DNA from: Chrysemys picta bellii
Lineage: Eukaryota > Chordata > Testudines > Emydidae
NCBI RefSeq assembly: GCF_011386835.1
Contig: NC_088791.1
Span: 51,107,498-51,171,497, forward strand
Reading direction: 5' to 3'
DNA: 64,000 nt
In this document: positions 1-11,904 of the stretch, piece after piece
Layout of the letters: each line of letters begins with the position of its first letter
How positions within the stretch are numbered: the first letter of the stretch is position 1
The notes under the pieces: generated by a model
Database searches by the model: none
Told to the model about the DNA's origin: nothing
What the model saw: only the letters and a program-made list of their open reading frames with translations
Program-made: the position numbers and the translations under genes

Positions 1-2774
1 AATGAATAATGGATAGCTGGAAGGTTTTGAAGAGTGTCTGTGGAATGCAGAGTTTCTGCTTGTTCTATGTAGCTAGAACAAAAAAGAAGCTGTCTTCAGT
101 TCTTCAAACAACCTTAACGTTTTGAACAACACTTCAAAAATCAAATAGAAATGGGAAAATTACCTCCCTTATTAGCATTTGTGGTTTGCTGTGTTGTTTG
201 CTGTAGTTAAAAACTCTGAATAGCCAAGGGAAAGCACAGAAAAGGCTAAAGTGCATATAAAGCTGTTAATTAATAGAAGAAAAAATAAACTCATTATCTG
301 TGTATCTGTCTATCTCTGTGTATTTTGCTAACTAGCTAGTTCAGGGTTTTCTATAGCACCTGTCATCAGAGTATCTAAAGTCTGATCTGAATTAGTCACT
401 ATAATACATATATCTGAATTTGTGATCAGCTAAATATACATGGTTAAATATTAATTGAACAATGATCACTTATTCAGTTCAAGTATCCACAAAATATGTA
501 CAGTGTACCTAAATCTGTGATTGTTCAAATATATACACCCGTGGAAAAGTCTTGCGGGAGGAATTTCATACTAGTTTCAGACTAAACACAATACACTATA
601 TTAGTACCATGCTGGTAACCGGCAGGGGACAACTGAGTTCTAACCAGATGCCTTAATTTGACTGTATTTATAAGTTAGAAAGGGCTTAACAAACCCTCTG
701 CAGGCATCAGCTTCTGAGGTTTAAGCTAATCATGGTCAGTGGAACTGAGCTCAAGACCACTCCCTAGCAGGACTCTAAAAGTGTTTTTTTAACCCAGCTG
801 TAAATCAGCTTTAAAAAATTCCATTGAGGATACAAACCATATTAACCACTAAGTACAGTTGTCTCTCCACCCACTGAGCAGCACCAAGGCAACAAAGGAG
901 GATTATGAAGAAAATATGTTTTAAAGAAAGCATTTGTTAAATATTTTTTAAAAATCTGTAGCCAACTTGGAACTTCACAGCAAACAGTGTGCTGCACAAC
1001 AAGGACACTTGGCATTTCATGGTCTCAGTGGGGATAGAATTCAGATCCTCCTATTCCAAAAGCACCACTAGAGCTAAGGCAAATCATCATTAGCCGTTAG
1101 CACTGTGGGGCCTATGATACACAGTTGAGTAGTTCTGATTTCATCTTACAGAGGGCAGAGGTACACAGAGTAGCTTATTCATTACAGTATTCTAAATTGC
1201 TCTACTTATTGTCAATAGCAACATTGAAAGTAAGTTTAAAACAAATGTGATATACACGTAGAGGACTGAGAGGAACTGAGACTGAGGAAAAATCCCTTGT
1301 CCAGGCAGCTATCAAAGAGGATGGTGATGCAGACAGCATTGTTCCCTTTTACATGAATCAGAAAAAAGTATTGTGTATATTCAGGGAATGTATGTTACAG
1401 TTTAGAAATGAACAGAGTTCTACTAATTCTTTATTTTTATGAATTATCTTTAAAATATTGGCACTATTGGCCACTCCAAAAAGACAATCACACCTTTGTC
1501 TGCCTGTATATAGATTAGGACATCTAAGGTATAGCCAAGTCCAATACCTTATTGAAGTTCTAGGGAAAATGACCTTTCCTATGATATGGAATGACCTTCA
1601 ATTGCTAAGAGTGCAGGTGGAGTTAAAGGCTGAGCATTCATGCAGTCAGAATGCCCACATTTTGCAGGGCTTGATTTTCTGAGGTGCTGAATGTACACAA
1701 CACCAATTGTTGGTGCCAGGAGCTGTGGGCTCTCAGCACCTATGAAAGGTTCATATTGTACATAGTTGTCACTTTCATCCCATAGCATGAGCCATAGCAT
1801 ATGACTCACGGTAAGGTATGCAAAAAAAGCACTGGAGAGAGGGCATCATGGGTTACCTGCTGGTCTCGTACAAGCAGGTGGCAGGTAATGCATATTGGGC
1901 TCCTGCTCCTTCTCTCATGTAATTGCCCCAGCATGTGATTTGTTCGTGCTGTTCCAATAGCAGCTATGGGTACATAATGCCAGTGACACCAGAAAGCTCT
2001 GCAATTTACAAACTTGTGGTTAGGGATGTTAAATAATTTATAGTCTTGCTGCCACCATCCGGATGCCTCTGGAAGCAGCACTTGCATCCCTGCCGGTCTT
2101 GGGTTATGGGAGATCTATGAAACAACATGTTAATTAAAAACTCTACCAATTTAAAATATATATTTTGTCAGTGGAAGATAAATAAGTGCATGAGAGATTT
2201 GTTTCCTGAGTTGCTATGGTCTGAAATTACAGATGACAGTCCCTCTGCAGAGACTGAGAGAATTCATTTAGATGAAATCTTTCCTTCATATCCGAAAACC
2301 TCCCTAAGTGACATTTTTGCCTCTGTGTCAGGGATAGTATTAAGAATAATTTTCTATGATTGTCTCTTCTACAGGCAGAGAACTCATTTTAATCGATACA
2401 TAGTAAGCTGTTATTACAGCTATTTTCTATCTTAATTCAGCCTGCCCTTCATAATTAAGTGAATTTTTCTGTTTTTTAAAAGCTACGGTTGATGGCAGAT
2501 TTCCACCACCTAGTGGAAAAAGTCTATATTTTCTACTGAAAAATCCCTGTGCGGTATTTCACCCTTACTGGGGTCTGCTTTAGACTTTCCCATCCCAACA
2601 GCCTTCAAGTTCCCTTTCCAGTCAGATAAGAAATGTTCTTTTTAAAGCACCTTTCTGTTTACAATACAAATATATAAAACAGGCCCTGAAGAGGTCACTA
2701 TATTACCGACCAAATAGACCATGTGTGATGGTATCAGACGAATTGCATGACCATTTATTCTTGAATTCAGTGGG
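1..2774. other. No gene recognised
   Basis: AT-rich non-coding DNA. Open frames at 1458-2435 show no recognisable protein. Expected to be intergenic sequence beyond LSMEM1. Confidence 0.6.
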
Positions 2775-5009
2775 TTGGAAAGTAAGAGGCAAATCATGAA
2801 GGCTAAAGCACAGTGTGGGCTAGGAGTGAGCAAGCTTCCCCACACAGCTCTACCAGCAGAAGAGTCTGTCCTATCTCGGGGCCTCTCCTTTTGTCCCTCC
2901 AGACCCATGAATATGATACAGTTCTGCGGTGACCTAGAATCCTACTTTCGACGTCTCCGACTCAAAGAATATTTCCAACATACCTCTGAACAGCATACTA
3001 ACCCACAGAATCCTCCCTACCAGCACTACAAAAAAAAGGATTCTGCGTGGACTCCTCCGGACGGTCGAAACAACAGACTGGATTTCTACATAGAGTGCTT
3101 CCGTCGACGTGCAAAGGCTGAAATTGTGGAAAAGCAACATCACTTGCCACATAACCTCAGCCATGCAGAACACAACGCCATCTACAGCCTCAGAAACAAC
3201 CCTGACATCATAATCAAAAAGGCTGACAAAGGAGGTGCTGTCGTCATCATGAATAAATTGGAATATGACCAGGAGGCTGCTAGACAGCTCTCTAACACCA
3301 CATTCTACAGGCCATTATCCTCTGATCCCACTGAGGATTACCTAAAGAAACTACACCATCTGCTAAAAAAACTCCCTGACAAAGCACAGGAACAAATCTG
3401 TACAGACACATGCCTAGAACCCCGACCAGGGGTATTCTATTTGCTACCCAAGATCCATAAACCTGGATATCCTGGACGCCCCATCATCTCAGGCATTGGC
3501 ACCCTAACATCAGGCTTGTCTGGTTATGTAGACTCTCTCCTCAGACCCTACGCTACCAGCACTCCCAGCTATCTTCGAGACACCACTGACTTCCTGAGGA
3601 AACTACAATCCATCGGTGATCTTCCAGAAAACACCATCCTGGCCACTATGGACGTAGAAGCCCTCTACACCAATATTCCACACAAAGATGGACTACAAGC
3701 TATCAGGAACAGTATCCCTGATAATATCACAGCTAACCTGGTGGCTGAACTTTGTGATTTTGTCCTCACCCACAACTATTTCACATTTGGGGACAATATA
3801 TACCTTCAAGTCAGCGGCACTGCTATGGGTACCCGCATGGCCCCACAATATGCCAACATTTTTATGGCTGACTTAGAACAACGCTTCCTTAGCTCTCGTC
3901 CCCTAACGCCCCTACTCTACTTGCGCTACATTGATGACATCTTCATCATCTGGACCCATGGAAAAGAAGCCCTTGAGGAATTTCACCATGATTTCAATAA
4001 TTTCCATCCCACCATCAACCTCAGCCTAGATCAATCCACACAAGCGGTCCATTTCCTGGACACTACTGTGCTAATAAGCGATGGTCACATAAATACCACC
4101 CTATACCGGAAACCTACTGACCGCTACACTTACCTACATGCCTCCAGCTTCCATCCAGGACACACCACACGATCCATTGTCTACAGCCAAGCTCTAAGAT
4201 ATAACCGCATTTGCTCCAATCCCTTGGATAGAGACAAGCACCTACAAGATCTCTATCAAGCATTCTTAAAACTACAATACCCACCTGCTGAAGTGAAAAA
4301 ACAGATTGACAGAGCCAGACGAGTACCCAGAAGTCACCTCCTACAAGACAGGCCCAACAAAGAAAATAACAGAACACCACTAGCTGTCACCTTCAGCCCC
4401 CAACTAAAACCTCTCCAGCGCATCATCAGAGATCTACAACCTATCCTGAAAGATGATCCTTTACTCTCACAGATCTTGGGAGACAGACCTGTCCTCGCTT
4501 ACAGACAACCCCCCAACCTAAAGCAAATACTCACCAGCAACCACACATCACTGAACAAAACCACTAACCCAGGAACCTATCCTTGTAACAAACCCCGATG
4601 TCAACTCTGTCCACATATCTATTCCAGTGACATCATCATAGGACCTAATCACATCAGCCATACCATCAGGGGCTCGTTCACCTGCACATCTACCAATGTG
4701 ATATATGCCATCATGTGCCAGCAATGCCCCTCTGCCATGTACATTGGCCAAACCGGACAGTCTCTACGCAAAAGAATTAATGGACACAAATCTGACATCA
4801 GGAATCAAAATACTCAAAAACCAGTGGGAGAACACTTTAACCTGTCTGGTCATTCAGTGACAGACCTGCGGGTGGCTATATTACAACAGAAAAACTTCAA
4901 AAACAGACTCCAACGAGAAACTGCTGAGCTAGAATTGATATGCAAACTAGACACAATCAACTCCGGTTTAAATAAGGACTGGGAATGGTTGGGCCATTAC
5001 AAACATTGA
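2775..5009 (+). CDS. PLE reverse transcriptase with GIY-YIG endonuclease (truncated at N-terminus)
   Basis: A 744-codon open frame. Codons 1-27 are flanking DNA read in frame; the element begins at codon 28 (AEESVLSRGLSF), the first block typical of PLE proteins. The RT part shows KADKGGAVVIM, FYLLPKIHKPGYPGRPIIS, MDVEALYTNIP, GTAMGTRMAP and the catalytic YIDD at residues 385-388. A Cys-rich linker (CNKPRCQLC) follows, then a GIY-YIG nuclease: VIYAI near 642-646, YIGQTG from 656, RKRINGH, and GEHFN with the likely catalytic Glu. PLE proteins copy the element RNA at nicked target DNA. No stop or frameshift interrupts about 717 element codons, so insertion was recent. Upstream residues are lost, so activity is doubtful. 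Confidence 0.9.
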   Translation: MESKRQIMKAKAQCGLGVSKLPHTALPAEESVLSRGLSFCPSRPMNMIQFCGDLESYFRRLRLKEYFQHTSEQHTNPQNPPYQHYKKKDSAWTPPDGRNNRLDFYIECFRRRAKAEIVEKQHHLPHNLSHAEHNAIYSLRNNPDIIIKKADKGGAVVIMNKLEYDQEAARQLSNTTFYRPLSSDPTEDYLKKLHHLLKKLPDKAQEQICTDTCLEPRPGVFYLLPKIHKPGYPGRPIISGIGTLTSGLSGYVDSLLRPYATSTPSYLRDTTDFLRKLQSIGDLPENTILATMDVEALYTNIPHKDGLQAIRNSIPDNITANLVAELCDFVLTHNYFTFGDNIYLQVSGTAMGTRMAPQYANIFMADLEQRFLSSRPLTPLLYLRYIDDIFIIWTHGKEALEEFHHDFNNFHPTINLSLDQSTQAVHFLDTTVLISDGHINTTLYRKPTDRYTYLHASSFHPGHTTRSIVYSQALRYNRICSNPLDRDKHLQDLYQAFLKLQYPPAEVKKQIDRARRVPRSHLLQDRPNKENNRTPLAVTFSPQLKPLQRIIRDLQPILKDDPLLSQILGDRPVLAYRQPPNLKQILTSNHTSLNKTTNPGTYPCNKPRCQLCPHIYSSDIIIGPNHISHTIRGSFTCTSTNVIYAIMCQQCPSAMYIGQTGQSLRKRINGHKSDIRNQNTQKPVGEHFNLSGHSVTDLRVAILQQKNFKNRLQRETAELELICKLDTINSGLNKDWEWLGHYKH

Positions 5010-5299
5010 AATCTATCTCCCCTTGTAAGTATTCTCACACTTGTTATCTAACTGTCTGTCTGTGCTGGGCTAGCTTGATTATCACTTCAAAAGTTTTTTT
5101 CTCTTAATTAATTGGCCTCTCAGAGGTGGTAAGACAACTCCCACCTGTTTATGCTCTCTGTATGTGTGTGTATATATATCTCCTCAATATATGTTCCATT
5201 CTATATGCATCCGAAGAAGTGGGCTATAGTCCACGAAAGCTTATGCTCTAATAAATTTGTTAGTCTCTAAGGTGCCACAAGTCCTCCTGTTCTTCTTTT
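2856..5299 (+). mobile_element. Penelope-like retroelement, 5'-truncated, with 10-bp target duplication
   Basis: The insert is bounded by AGCTCTACCA at 2846-2855 and 5300-5309. It holds an open reverse transcriptase/GIY-YIG frame and a 3' tail with a hammerhead-like core at 5211-5250 and the motif TTAGTCTCTAAGGTGCCACA, which recurs in the shorter PLE-tail insertions of this window. The 5' part of the element is missing; the end is abrupt at 2856. Confidence 0.88.
5211..5250 (+). ncRNA. Hammerhead-like ribozyme motif in PLE 3' tail
   Basis: CCGAAGAAGTGGG, a loop, GTCCACGAAA, then AGC-TTAT-GCT and C fits the layout of a hammerhead: core, stem II, GAAA, short stem III, cleavage C. The first core block is degenerate (CCGAAGA for CUGANGA) and one extra A precedes stem II, so cleavage activity is uncertain. 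PLEs are known to carry hammerheads. Confidence 0.45.
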
Positions 5300-5309
5300 A
5301 GCTCTACCA

Positions 5310-7544
5310 ATGTACCTAATTGCTAAGCTGCAGCATAGTTGCTATTCTGAGTCCTGGATCTCTCCTGAACGCACGCTGCCGAACGGAGTTAAGGGATAGA
5401 TAGGGGCTGCTAGATGGGATTGGGCTAAAGAGAGTGGGGCATCAGTTGCTGGAATCATTCTCTCTCTCGCTTCTCACTCAGGTCACACAATCACACCATT
5501 CTCTCTCCCTCTCACTGCTACCACCAGGGTCTTTACCTCCTCTAGGCCTGGGGAGCGTCTTCACCCACCCCACTCGGTTGAGGAAGGAGAATCTTCATCT
5601 CCCCGTGCTCAAGAGTCACCTTCTAGAACTCCTCTGAGTGTGAGCTACAGCAGGGAAGAGTGACAGCCAATCAGAAGTCTTCCTCCCCTCCATGCAGTCC
5701 CACTGGCCTGCAAGGAGATGGAGTCCACGCTCCTTCAAATGGGAGCCAGCAAGTGGGGCTTAGTGTTTACAGTGATAAGTCACTAGAAATAAGGAACCTG
5801 ACACTGCTCATGATGAATAGCTAGATAGGCTAGGTGCTAGAATCTCTTACCTTGCATACCAGAAGGGCAGCATTAAGGAGACAAGCCAGAAATTGACTTG
5901 AGGGGCCACAACCAGGTCTGGATCACCCAGGACACAGAAGCCAAAGCAGGTGGCAGTTGTCTTGAGAGGATCAGAACCAGAACAGAGTGACCCAGGCATG
6001 AGCATGGACATGAATGGAGACTGGGATCTCCTTAGAGGGAAAAGCAGAACTTACCAGACCCATCCTGAGTGGAACCAGTTTAGTCTGGGATATTGGCGAG
6101 GACAAGAGGAGCCTGCTTATGTTGACCACCTTTAGGGTGATAGATCTTCCAGAGGGAACCCTTTATTTGGGGACATTATCATAGATACTATATTAGGGCA
6201 ATGCTGAGCCAAACCACAGCTCTCACGGGCCTTAGTAAATGGGAAATGTTGATTTGTAAAACATAATATTCCTAGATATAGTTTCTTTAAGGCTGTTTAT
6301 TGAATAAAATGGACAGATCTTCACTAACCCTACAGAGTGGTTAGAAGTGTCCTCAGGGTGACTTAAGAAATGCTGCCTCCGTGAAGAGGTGGATAGGGCT
6401 CTGATATGAAATTGCTCTGTACAGTATAATCAATTTCAAGTGGTCCTACATCCCCCCAAATCAATGACTATGCCTAACCCTTGTCAGATTAATGACTTAA
6501 GTATGTATATCTGTGACAATGATTGCCTAATCAGTTCAGTTGTGCATCTTTCCATCGCTATGAGCAATTGCTCTGTGATTGGGAAGATGTCACTGTATCT
6601 CAGATCTGGAAAGAAAAGAGGGTAAGCTAGAAGCAACGTGTGAGAACTGTGGATAGTGCTTGCTAACCATCACTTCAGGGAAAATTCAGTGTGGGAGGGG
6701 CTCCATGATGTAGCCTACACACCACTAACTGCCCACAATGGGGGAAGGACTGCAGGATCTATATGGCAGTAGATCCTCACCACTTCTTCTCCTCTCCCAC
6801 CCCCACCCTCCCTGAAAGGTGGCAGCCTGCTGGGATCAGCCAGTGCGCAAAAGTTGAAACTGAAATGAAATGCTTTAAATCTAAGGGACTTTTAAAGATC
6901 ATTTCTGTTTCCTTCCTTGTTAGCCTTCACTCAGCATGGATGCTGGCTGTGACCCTAGGCTCCTCGGGGTACAGTCAATGTCCCGTTCTGGTTCTTGAGC
7001 CTAGGATGATAAACACTACAGTGTTTGAGTTGCAGACATTAACAGAGGACAGTCACATCTCTAAAAAAATACTTGACCTTTACTGAGTTTTTTAATCATA
7101 AACATTTCCCATAAGATGAAGTTTTGCAAACTCTCTCTCTATAGATGTTCTATGTAAACTTGGGACCCTAGAGGACTTGACAATCTGCCATAAAGGCACA
7201 AAAAAGATCTAAAACCAAATGAAGCCATTCCAGGTGCCACTGGAAAACAGACTTAAAATAAAACAATTAAAACCAAACTCTGATCTTGATGGTAGAGTCA
7301 CAGCTTCTAAATAGGGGTGTTATTTCTGTTCTCGGCTCATAAGCACACTCTATTTTTTTACAGTATATATTGATCATGCTTATATACCCCCCATCCAGTA
7401 TCTGGCAGTCTGTGTGGAAAATACCCCCCCTGTAGATTAGGGTGGACACAATACATTTTCCTGTGATTGACTTGGTCATAGGGGCATCATCCCAACAGGC
7501 AGTGCTTTTATCCCTGTAAGGGCCCATTTGTCTCCAGGACCCCA
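5310..7544. other. No gene recognised
   Basis: Non-coding, with no clear repeat boundaries seen. Small frames (up to 107 codons) lack family resemblance. Confidence 0.55.
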
Positions 7545-7705
7545 CTGAGGTAGGAAAGCATCATCATCTATTTTACAGATGGGATAGAGAAGGTAGGTAA
7601 CTAACTCAGGGACACACAGAAAATCTATGGGAGAACAGGGAAGTGAACCTGGGTATCTCACTGTCTAGGCCACTGCCCTAACCACTGGGCCACCTTTCCT
7701 CTCTG
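7545..7705 (-). repeat. MIR-type CORE-SINE
   Basis: Contains the MIR-like blocks CATCTATTTTACAGATGGG, AACTCAGGGACACACAGAAA, GTGAACCTGGGTATCTCA and GCCCTAACCACTGGGCCACC. Old, diverged copy; the strand is my reading of which way the tRNA-like end points and is uncertain. Confidence 0.6.
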
Positions 7706-10700
7706 GTAGTACTTTTAGCCCTTTAAATTTCCCCCTAATTTATAGCTCATTGTGTGATCTCCACAATCCATTCTATGATGGTTTCCAGGTTTCTCTGTTT
7801 CCAAAAGTTAGGAATTAGAGTGCTGGCAGTTTTCATATTATTAAAATAAGACACTTTTCCCCATCTCCTTCATTTTCTTTCCACCCTTTTCATTGCTTCA
7901 GCTGCCCCCTTCTTTCTCCCACCCATTGTATTTCATCATTTCCTTACTACTATCTCATCACTTCCATTGCTTTCCCAGCCCTTGCTTCACACTCCCTAAC
8001 TCTAGCCAGTTCTTTTCACTTGATCCTTCCTTGCACTCTTCCTTTTTCCCTAGAGCTTCTCGTGCCCTCCCTTCAGTCAGTTTTAATAAAGCATGGCTCT
8101 GATTTCCCCCTGTATAAGTCAGGAGTAACTCTACCAACTCAATATAGCTACACTGAAGCAGTCAAAGGAGAATCAGAGCCCATGGCTCCTTGATTACAAA
8201 TTACTAAGTCTACCACCAGGTGTCCCTCTTCCCTTAATAGTGAAGAGTCGAGTGTCTAGCCTTTTACAGTAATGACTGGAAGGGGTGACCAGTTGTCACT
8301 TTCCTCACCCCACCCCACCCATATCACAAAGGGGCACTTTTCAACAGGGAAAGAAAGGAGAAGTCTTGAATAATGGAGCACCATAAAATGGTAGAATCAC
8401 TCCTATAAATACTGCAGACCTGTCACTTTTCCAGTGGGCCTTGTGGAGATATGCACTTCAGCTTCCTGAACAAGAAGCTGTATACTATTTTATTTTTCAT
8501 GTGTATGCTTTTTTACGTTCCCTTTTAAGCAGCAGGTACCCCAGGCCCATGGAGATGGGCTGATGCCTACCTCTTCAGGACAGTTTTGCAATTATTAACC
8601 TATTCCTCCTGTTCCTCTCCTTTTTCCTTACACATCACCACTTGCATCCACCATTGGTATTCTATCTGTATCTTATCCTTTATGGGATTCACCCTACTAC
8701 AAGGCAAAGGCTGATTCAGCTGACTGGTTTGGACAGTGCAGGGATTCTATAGGAACAGTGTGGCTGTTACCTCCAGCCACGGCTCATGTGTATCCTCTTA
8801 TGAGTGTTTGTTATCATCCTAGAATTAACCTTATAAAGCAACAGAAAATCTGTTGTCAATTTCACACTGTGAAAGACACTCACGCTCCTAGAAGGCTTTC
8901 AAACGGTGTATGTTGGTACATAACATTTCTAGAGTATAATAAAATATACATTCTAGTTTCTTTTTGTCTGAGCTCTTTTAACACCCTTTCCAGGAATACA
9001 AAACTTATCTGCCAACAGGATATTTTAAAAACTTTGATAAGAAGATTTAAAAAAAAATGTTTATTAATAACAAACTCTCGGCCTGATCTTGCACTGTGCA
9101 TATATAAGCACAAGGGGGAAATATGCTGAGCAGGCCGAATAGCTTAGGGGAGCCTGATGCTCCATGGACTAATGAGAGTTTCCCCTTCCTTTTGCAGAGA
9201 TGCTTAAAGTAAATACTGTAAATTGGCTGCTTGGAAGAAGGAGGAGAGAGAATACCTACGGGAATATAGGGAGACACACATAGGAGTGCTTTGAAACCCA
9301 CGTTCTAGGGCTTTCTGATTCCTTTTTTGCCTGTCAGTTTATTCTAATTTCTTGTTCCCATGAGGGAAAAGGCTAACTGGCTGTTACAGTACATTTTTCT
9401 TGTGTGGCGTCATTTCACTAGGCTTCATTCATCCTCCAAACCTTTTTACAAACTGACTCATTTGTGGGCAGCAACTCAATTGCTGCATCAACTGCCTACT
9501 CCCATTGGCTCATGTGCAGCATCTACTCTGTATGGGAGGAGTTTGTGAGCAGGCAGGATACACATTTGTACAACTGACACTGGCTCTTTGGTTTGCTTCC
9601 TTGGGGCACTTCACTTATCCTAGTGAATGTAAATCATCAAATACATGCAAGTCAGAGTCTAGCTAAAGTCAGGGCTTCAACTGTGGTGATCCATTCAGAG
9701 TAAAACCCTAGAGGTGTGATTTTATAATAAACTCTTCTCCAATAATCTCTACTTGCTCTCTCACCTCCCAGCTAGTTGCAACTGTTTTCTAATCCCTTCA
9801 AGTACACTGAAAACTCTGTAAAAACAACATTGTAAGGTTCCCTATCATATGTTTATAAGAAGAAAATGTTTTCTCTAACTTTCAGCCCTACAAGATCAGC
9901 TTGGGATCTGAGTGTCAAGCTGGGTACTTTTCTTCTCACTCATCATAACCACAAATTGAGGTTCTCCAGGCTAAATAATATAATCGACAACACCTCTTTA
10001 TCCCCCATAATTTCTGAGTTGAACATAGTAAACAATTCCATTGATGATGCACATGCAGGGACAGACTCCCCCGACTTTCCCATAGCTAGCTGAGGTCTGT
10101 AAAAGTAATAAGCAGGAAACACTTATTTTTGTCATCCACGACTGTATACACACAGGAAGATCTTCTAGGTAAAAAACTAAATTTCACAGTCACTGTTTAG
10201 AACAGAACCAAACTTTAGCTAGTTTTTTGGCAATTAAAAAATTAACCACAAACCTTTGCTGATTAGCAAAGAGCTTGGAGTACTTCTTTGAGCCCACTAA
10301 AAGATCATGTCCTCCCTGCAGGTATTTTTCAAAGTCAGTTGGGTAATGAAAAAGTTATTCAGATGAAATGAGCAGTATCAGCTTTGAAAAACAAAACCAT
10401 AATTATTAATAGGGGTTTAAATTATCCTTCCACCCCATTTGTACGACTGTTTGCTTCAGAATTGTCACTTAGCAGCAGCACAGTGCTGAGAGTATTGCTA
10501 CTGGAATGATCTCATTACCATTCAGAGCTTTTTGCTGGCTCATCAGTGAGTCGTGAAGTGCATTTCAACTGCTAAAATGTGGCTCAGAAACCATAGAAAG
10601 GATAGGAAATAAAGAGAGTCTATAAAATCCTTTCCCTGAATTTAGGATTCTGATATCAAACCAGTGTCATCCCATTGACTTCCGTGCCATTATTCTTGAT

Positions 10701-11115
10701 TTACACCAGTGTAAGTGACAGCAGATTCAGCCCATCTGTCCCTAGCTCTAGATCCCAGTATCCCTGTTAATCTATCAGAAAAATAAAGATTGTAGAACGT
10801 AATGGGTTAAACATCACATTGTTCATTTGACAAGAACAGTTCACTGCAGAGCTGGGCTGCAATCTAAGGATGTAAACATAAAGCGTGCTGAGTCCACCCA
10901 ATTCCCAAGAACTGCAGTGAGAACTGTAATCACTCAGCACCTTCCAGGATCAAGTACGTTAGCCGTTACAGTGAATACCAAGTAAAAGGCTTTTTTCTTG
11001 AGTCACACAAGCACCAGATGATTCTCAAATAATAGCCATGAACTTAAATTCCATATTTGGTTGATGCTGTATGTTTTGTTGTTTTAGACATTTCTGTCCA
11101 ACCATCACTTAGTTT
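7706..11115. other. No gene recognised
   Basis: It includes a C/T-rich tract at about 7860-8060 and a segment near 10680-10735 (TTTACACCAGTGTAAGTGAC) typical of old amniote repeats. The 123-codon frame at 8758 is not protein-like. Confidence 0.5.
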
Positions 11116-11470
11116 TAATTAGAGCTGATCTGAATATGTTTGATTAGACCCTTTTTGTCAAGATATATTGTTTTGTGAAAATGGAAACATTTCACATGTG
11201 TATCGATTTCGATGAAGTTTTGGATGGGAAGGTTGCCGAGGTCCAAGGTGGGCTCTCCCCAATGGGAGGATAGTTGGGGAGGGAAGGAAGAGAGAGAGAG
11301 AGAGATCAAACACCGGATATTGTCAAACCAAAGCCAGACATCAGCACAATTCCATTTCACAGCAACCTTTGAAAAGTTTTGTTTTTCATACCAGTATGGA
11401 ACAAAAGCAAATTCCAAAACTTTGAAAACTAACAAAAACAGAACAGTGTTGTCATTCTCTGAACAATTAT
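11116..11470. repeat. Interspersed repeat, same family as 28494-28818
   Basis: It shares AAATGGAAACATTT, GATGAAGTTTTGG-like and GAGGTCCAAGG blocks in the same order with the copy near 28.5 kb. The ends are poorly defined; probably a short DNA transposon. Confidence 0.45.
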
Positions 11471-11566
11471 ACATTTTGTTTTTTTTATTGGGAGGTGGCG
11501 GGCGGGAGGGACAGGTTTGGGAATAAAGGAGATATTTGAATTGTGAGTGTCACTTATAGTAGAAAG

Positions 11567-11889
11567 AACGGGAGCACTTGTGGCACCTTAGAGACTAACA
11601 AATTTATTAGAGCATAAGCTTTCGTGGACTACAGCCCACTTCTTCGGATGCATATAGAGTGGAATAAATATTGAGGAGATATATATATATCTATATCTAT
11701 CTATCTATCTATATATCTCCTCAATATTTGATATATATCTCCTCAATATTTATTCCACTCTATATGCATCCGAAGAAGTGGGCTGTAGTCCACGAAAGCT
11801 TATGCTCTAATAAATTTGTTAGTCTCTAAGGTGCCACAAGTGCTCCTGTTCTTTTTGCGGATACAGACTAACACGGCTGCTACTCTGAA
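11567..11889. mobile_element. Folded (inverted-repeat) PLE tail insertion, 15-bp target duplication
   Basis: Two copies of the PLE 3' tail face each other around a (TATC)n/AT-rich centre (about 11675-11725). The 15-bp direct repeat ACTTATAGTAGAAAG lies at 11552-11566 and 11890-11904. The right arm runs past the end of the long PLE copy, to CGGATACAGACTAACACGGC. Hammerhead-like cores lie at 11609-11647 (minus) and 11770-11809 (plus). Confidence 0.85.
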
Positions 11890-11904
11890 ACTTATAGTAG
11901 AAAG

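Noticed and set aside
8758..9129. 123-codon frame
   Set aside because: AT-rich, no family resemblance, no splice or promoter context.
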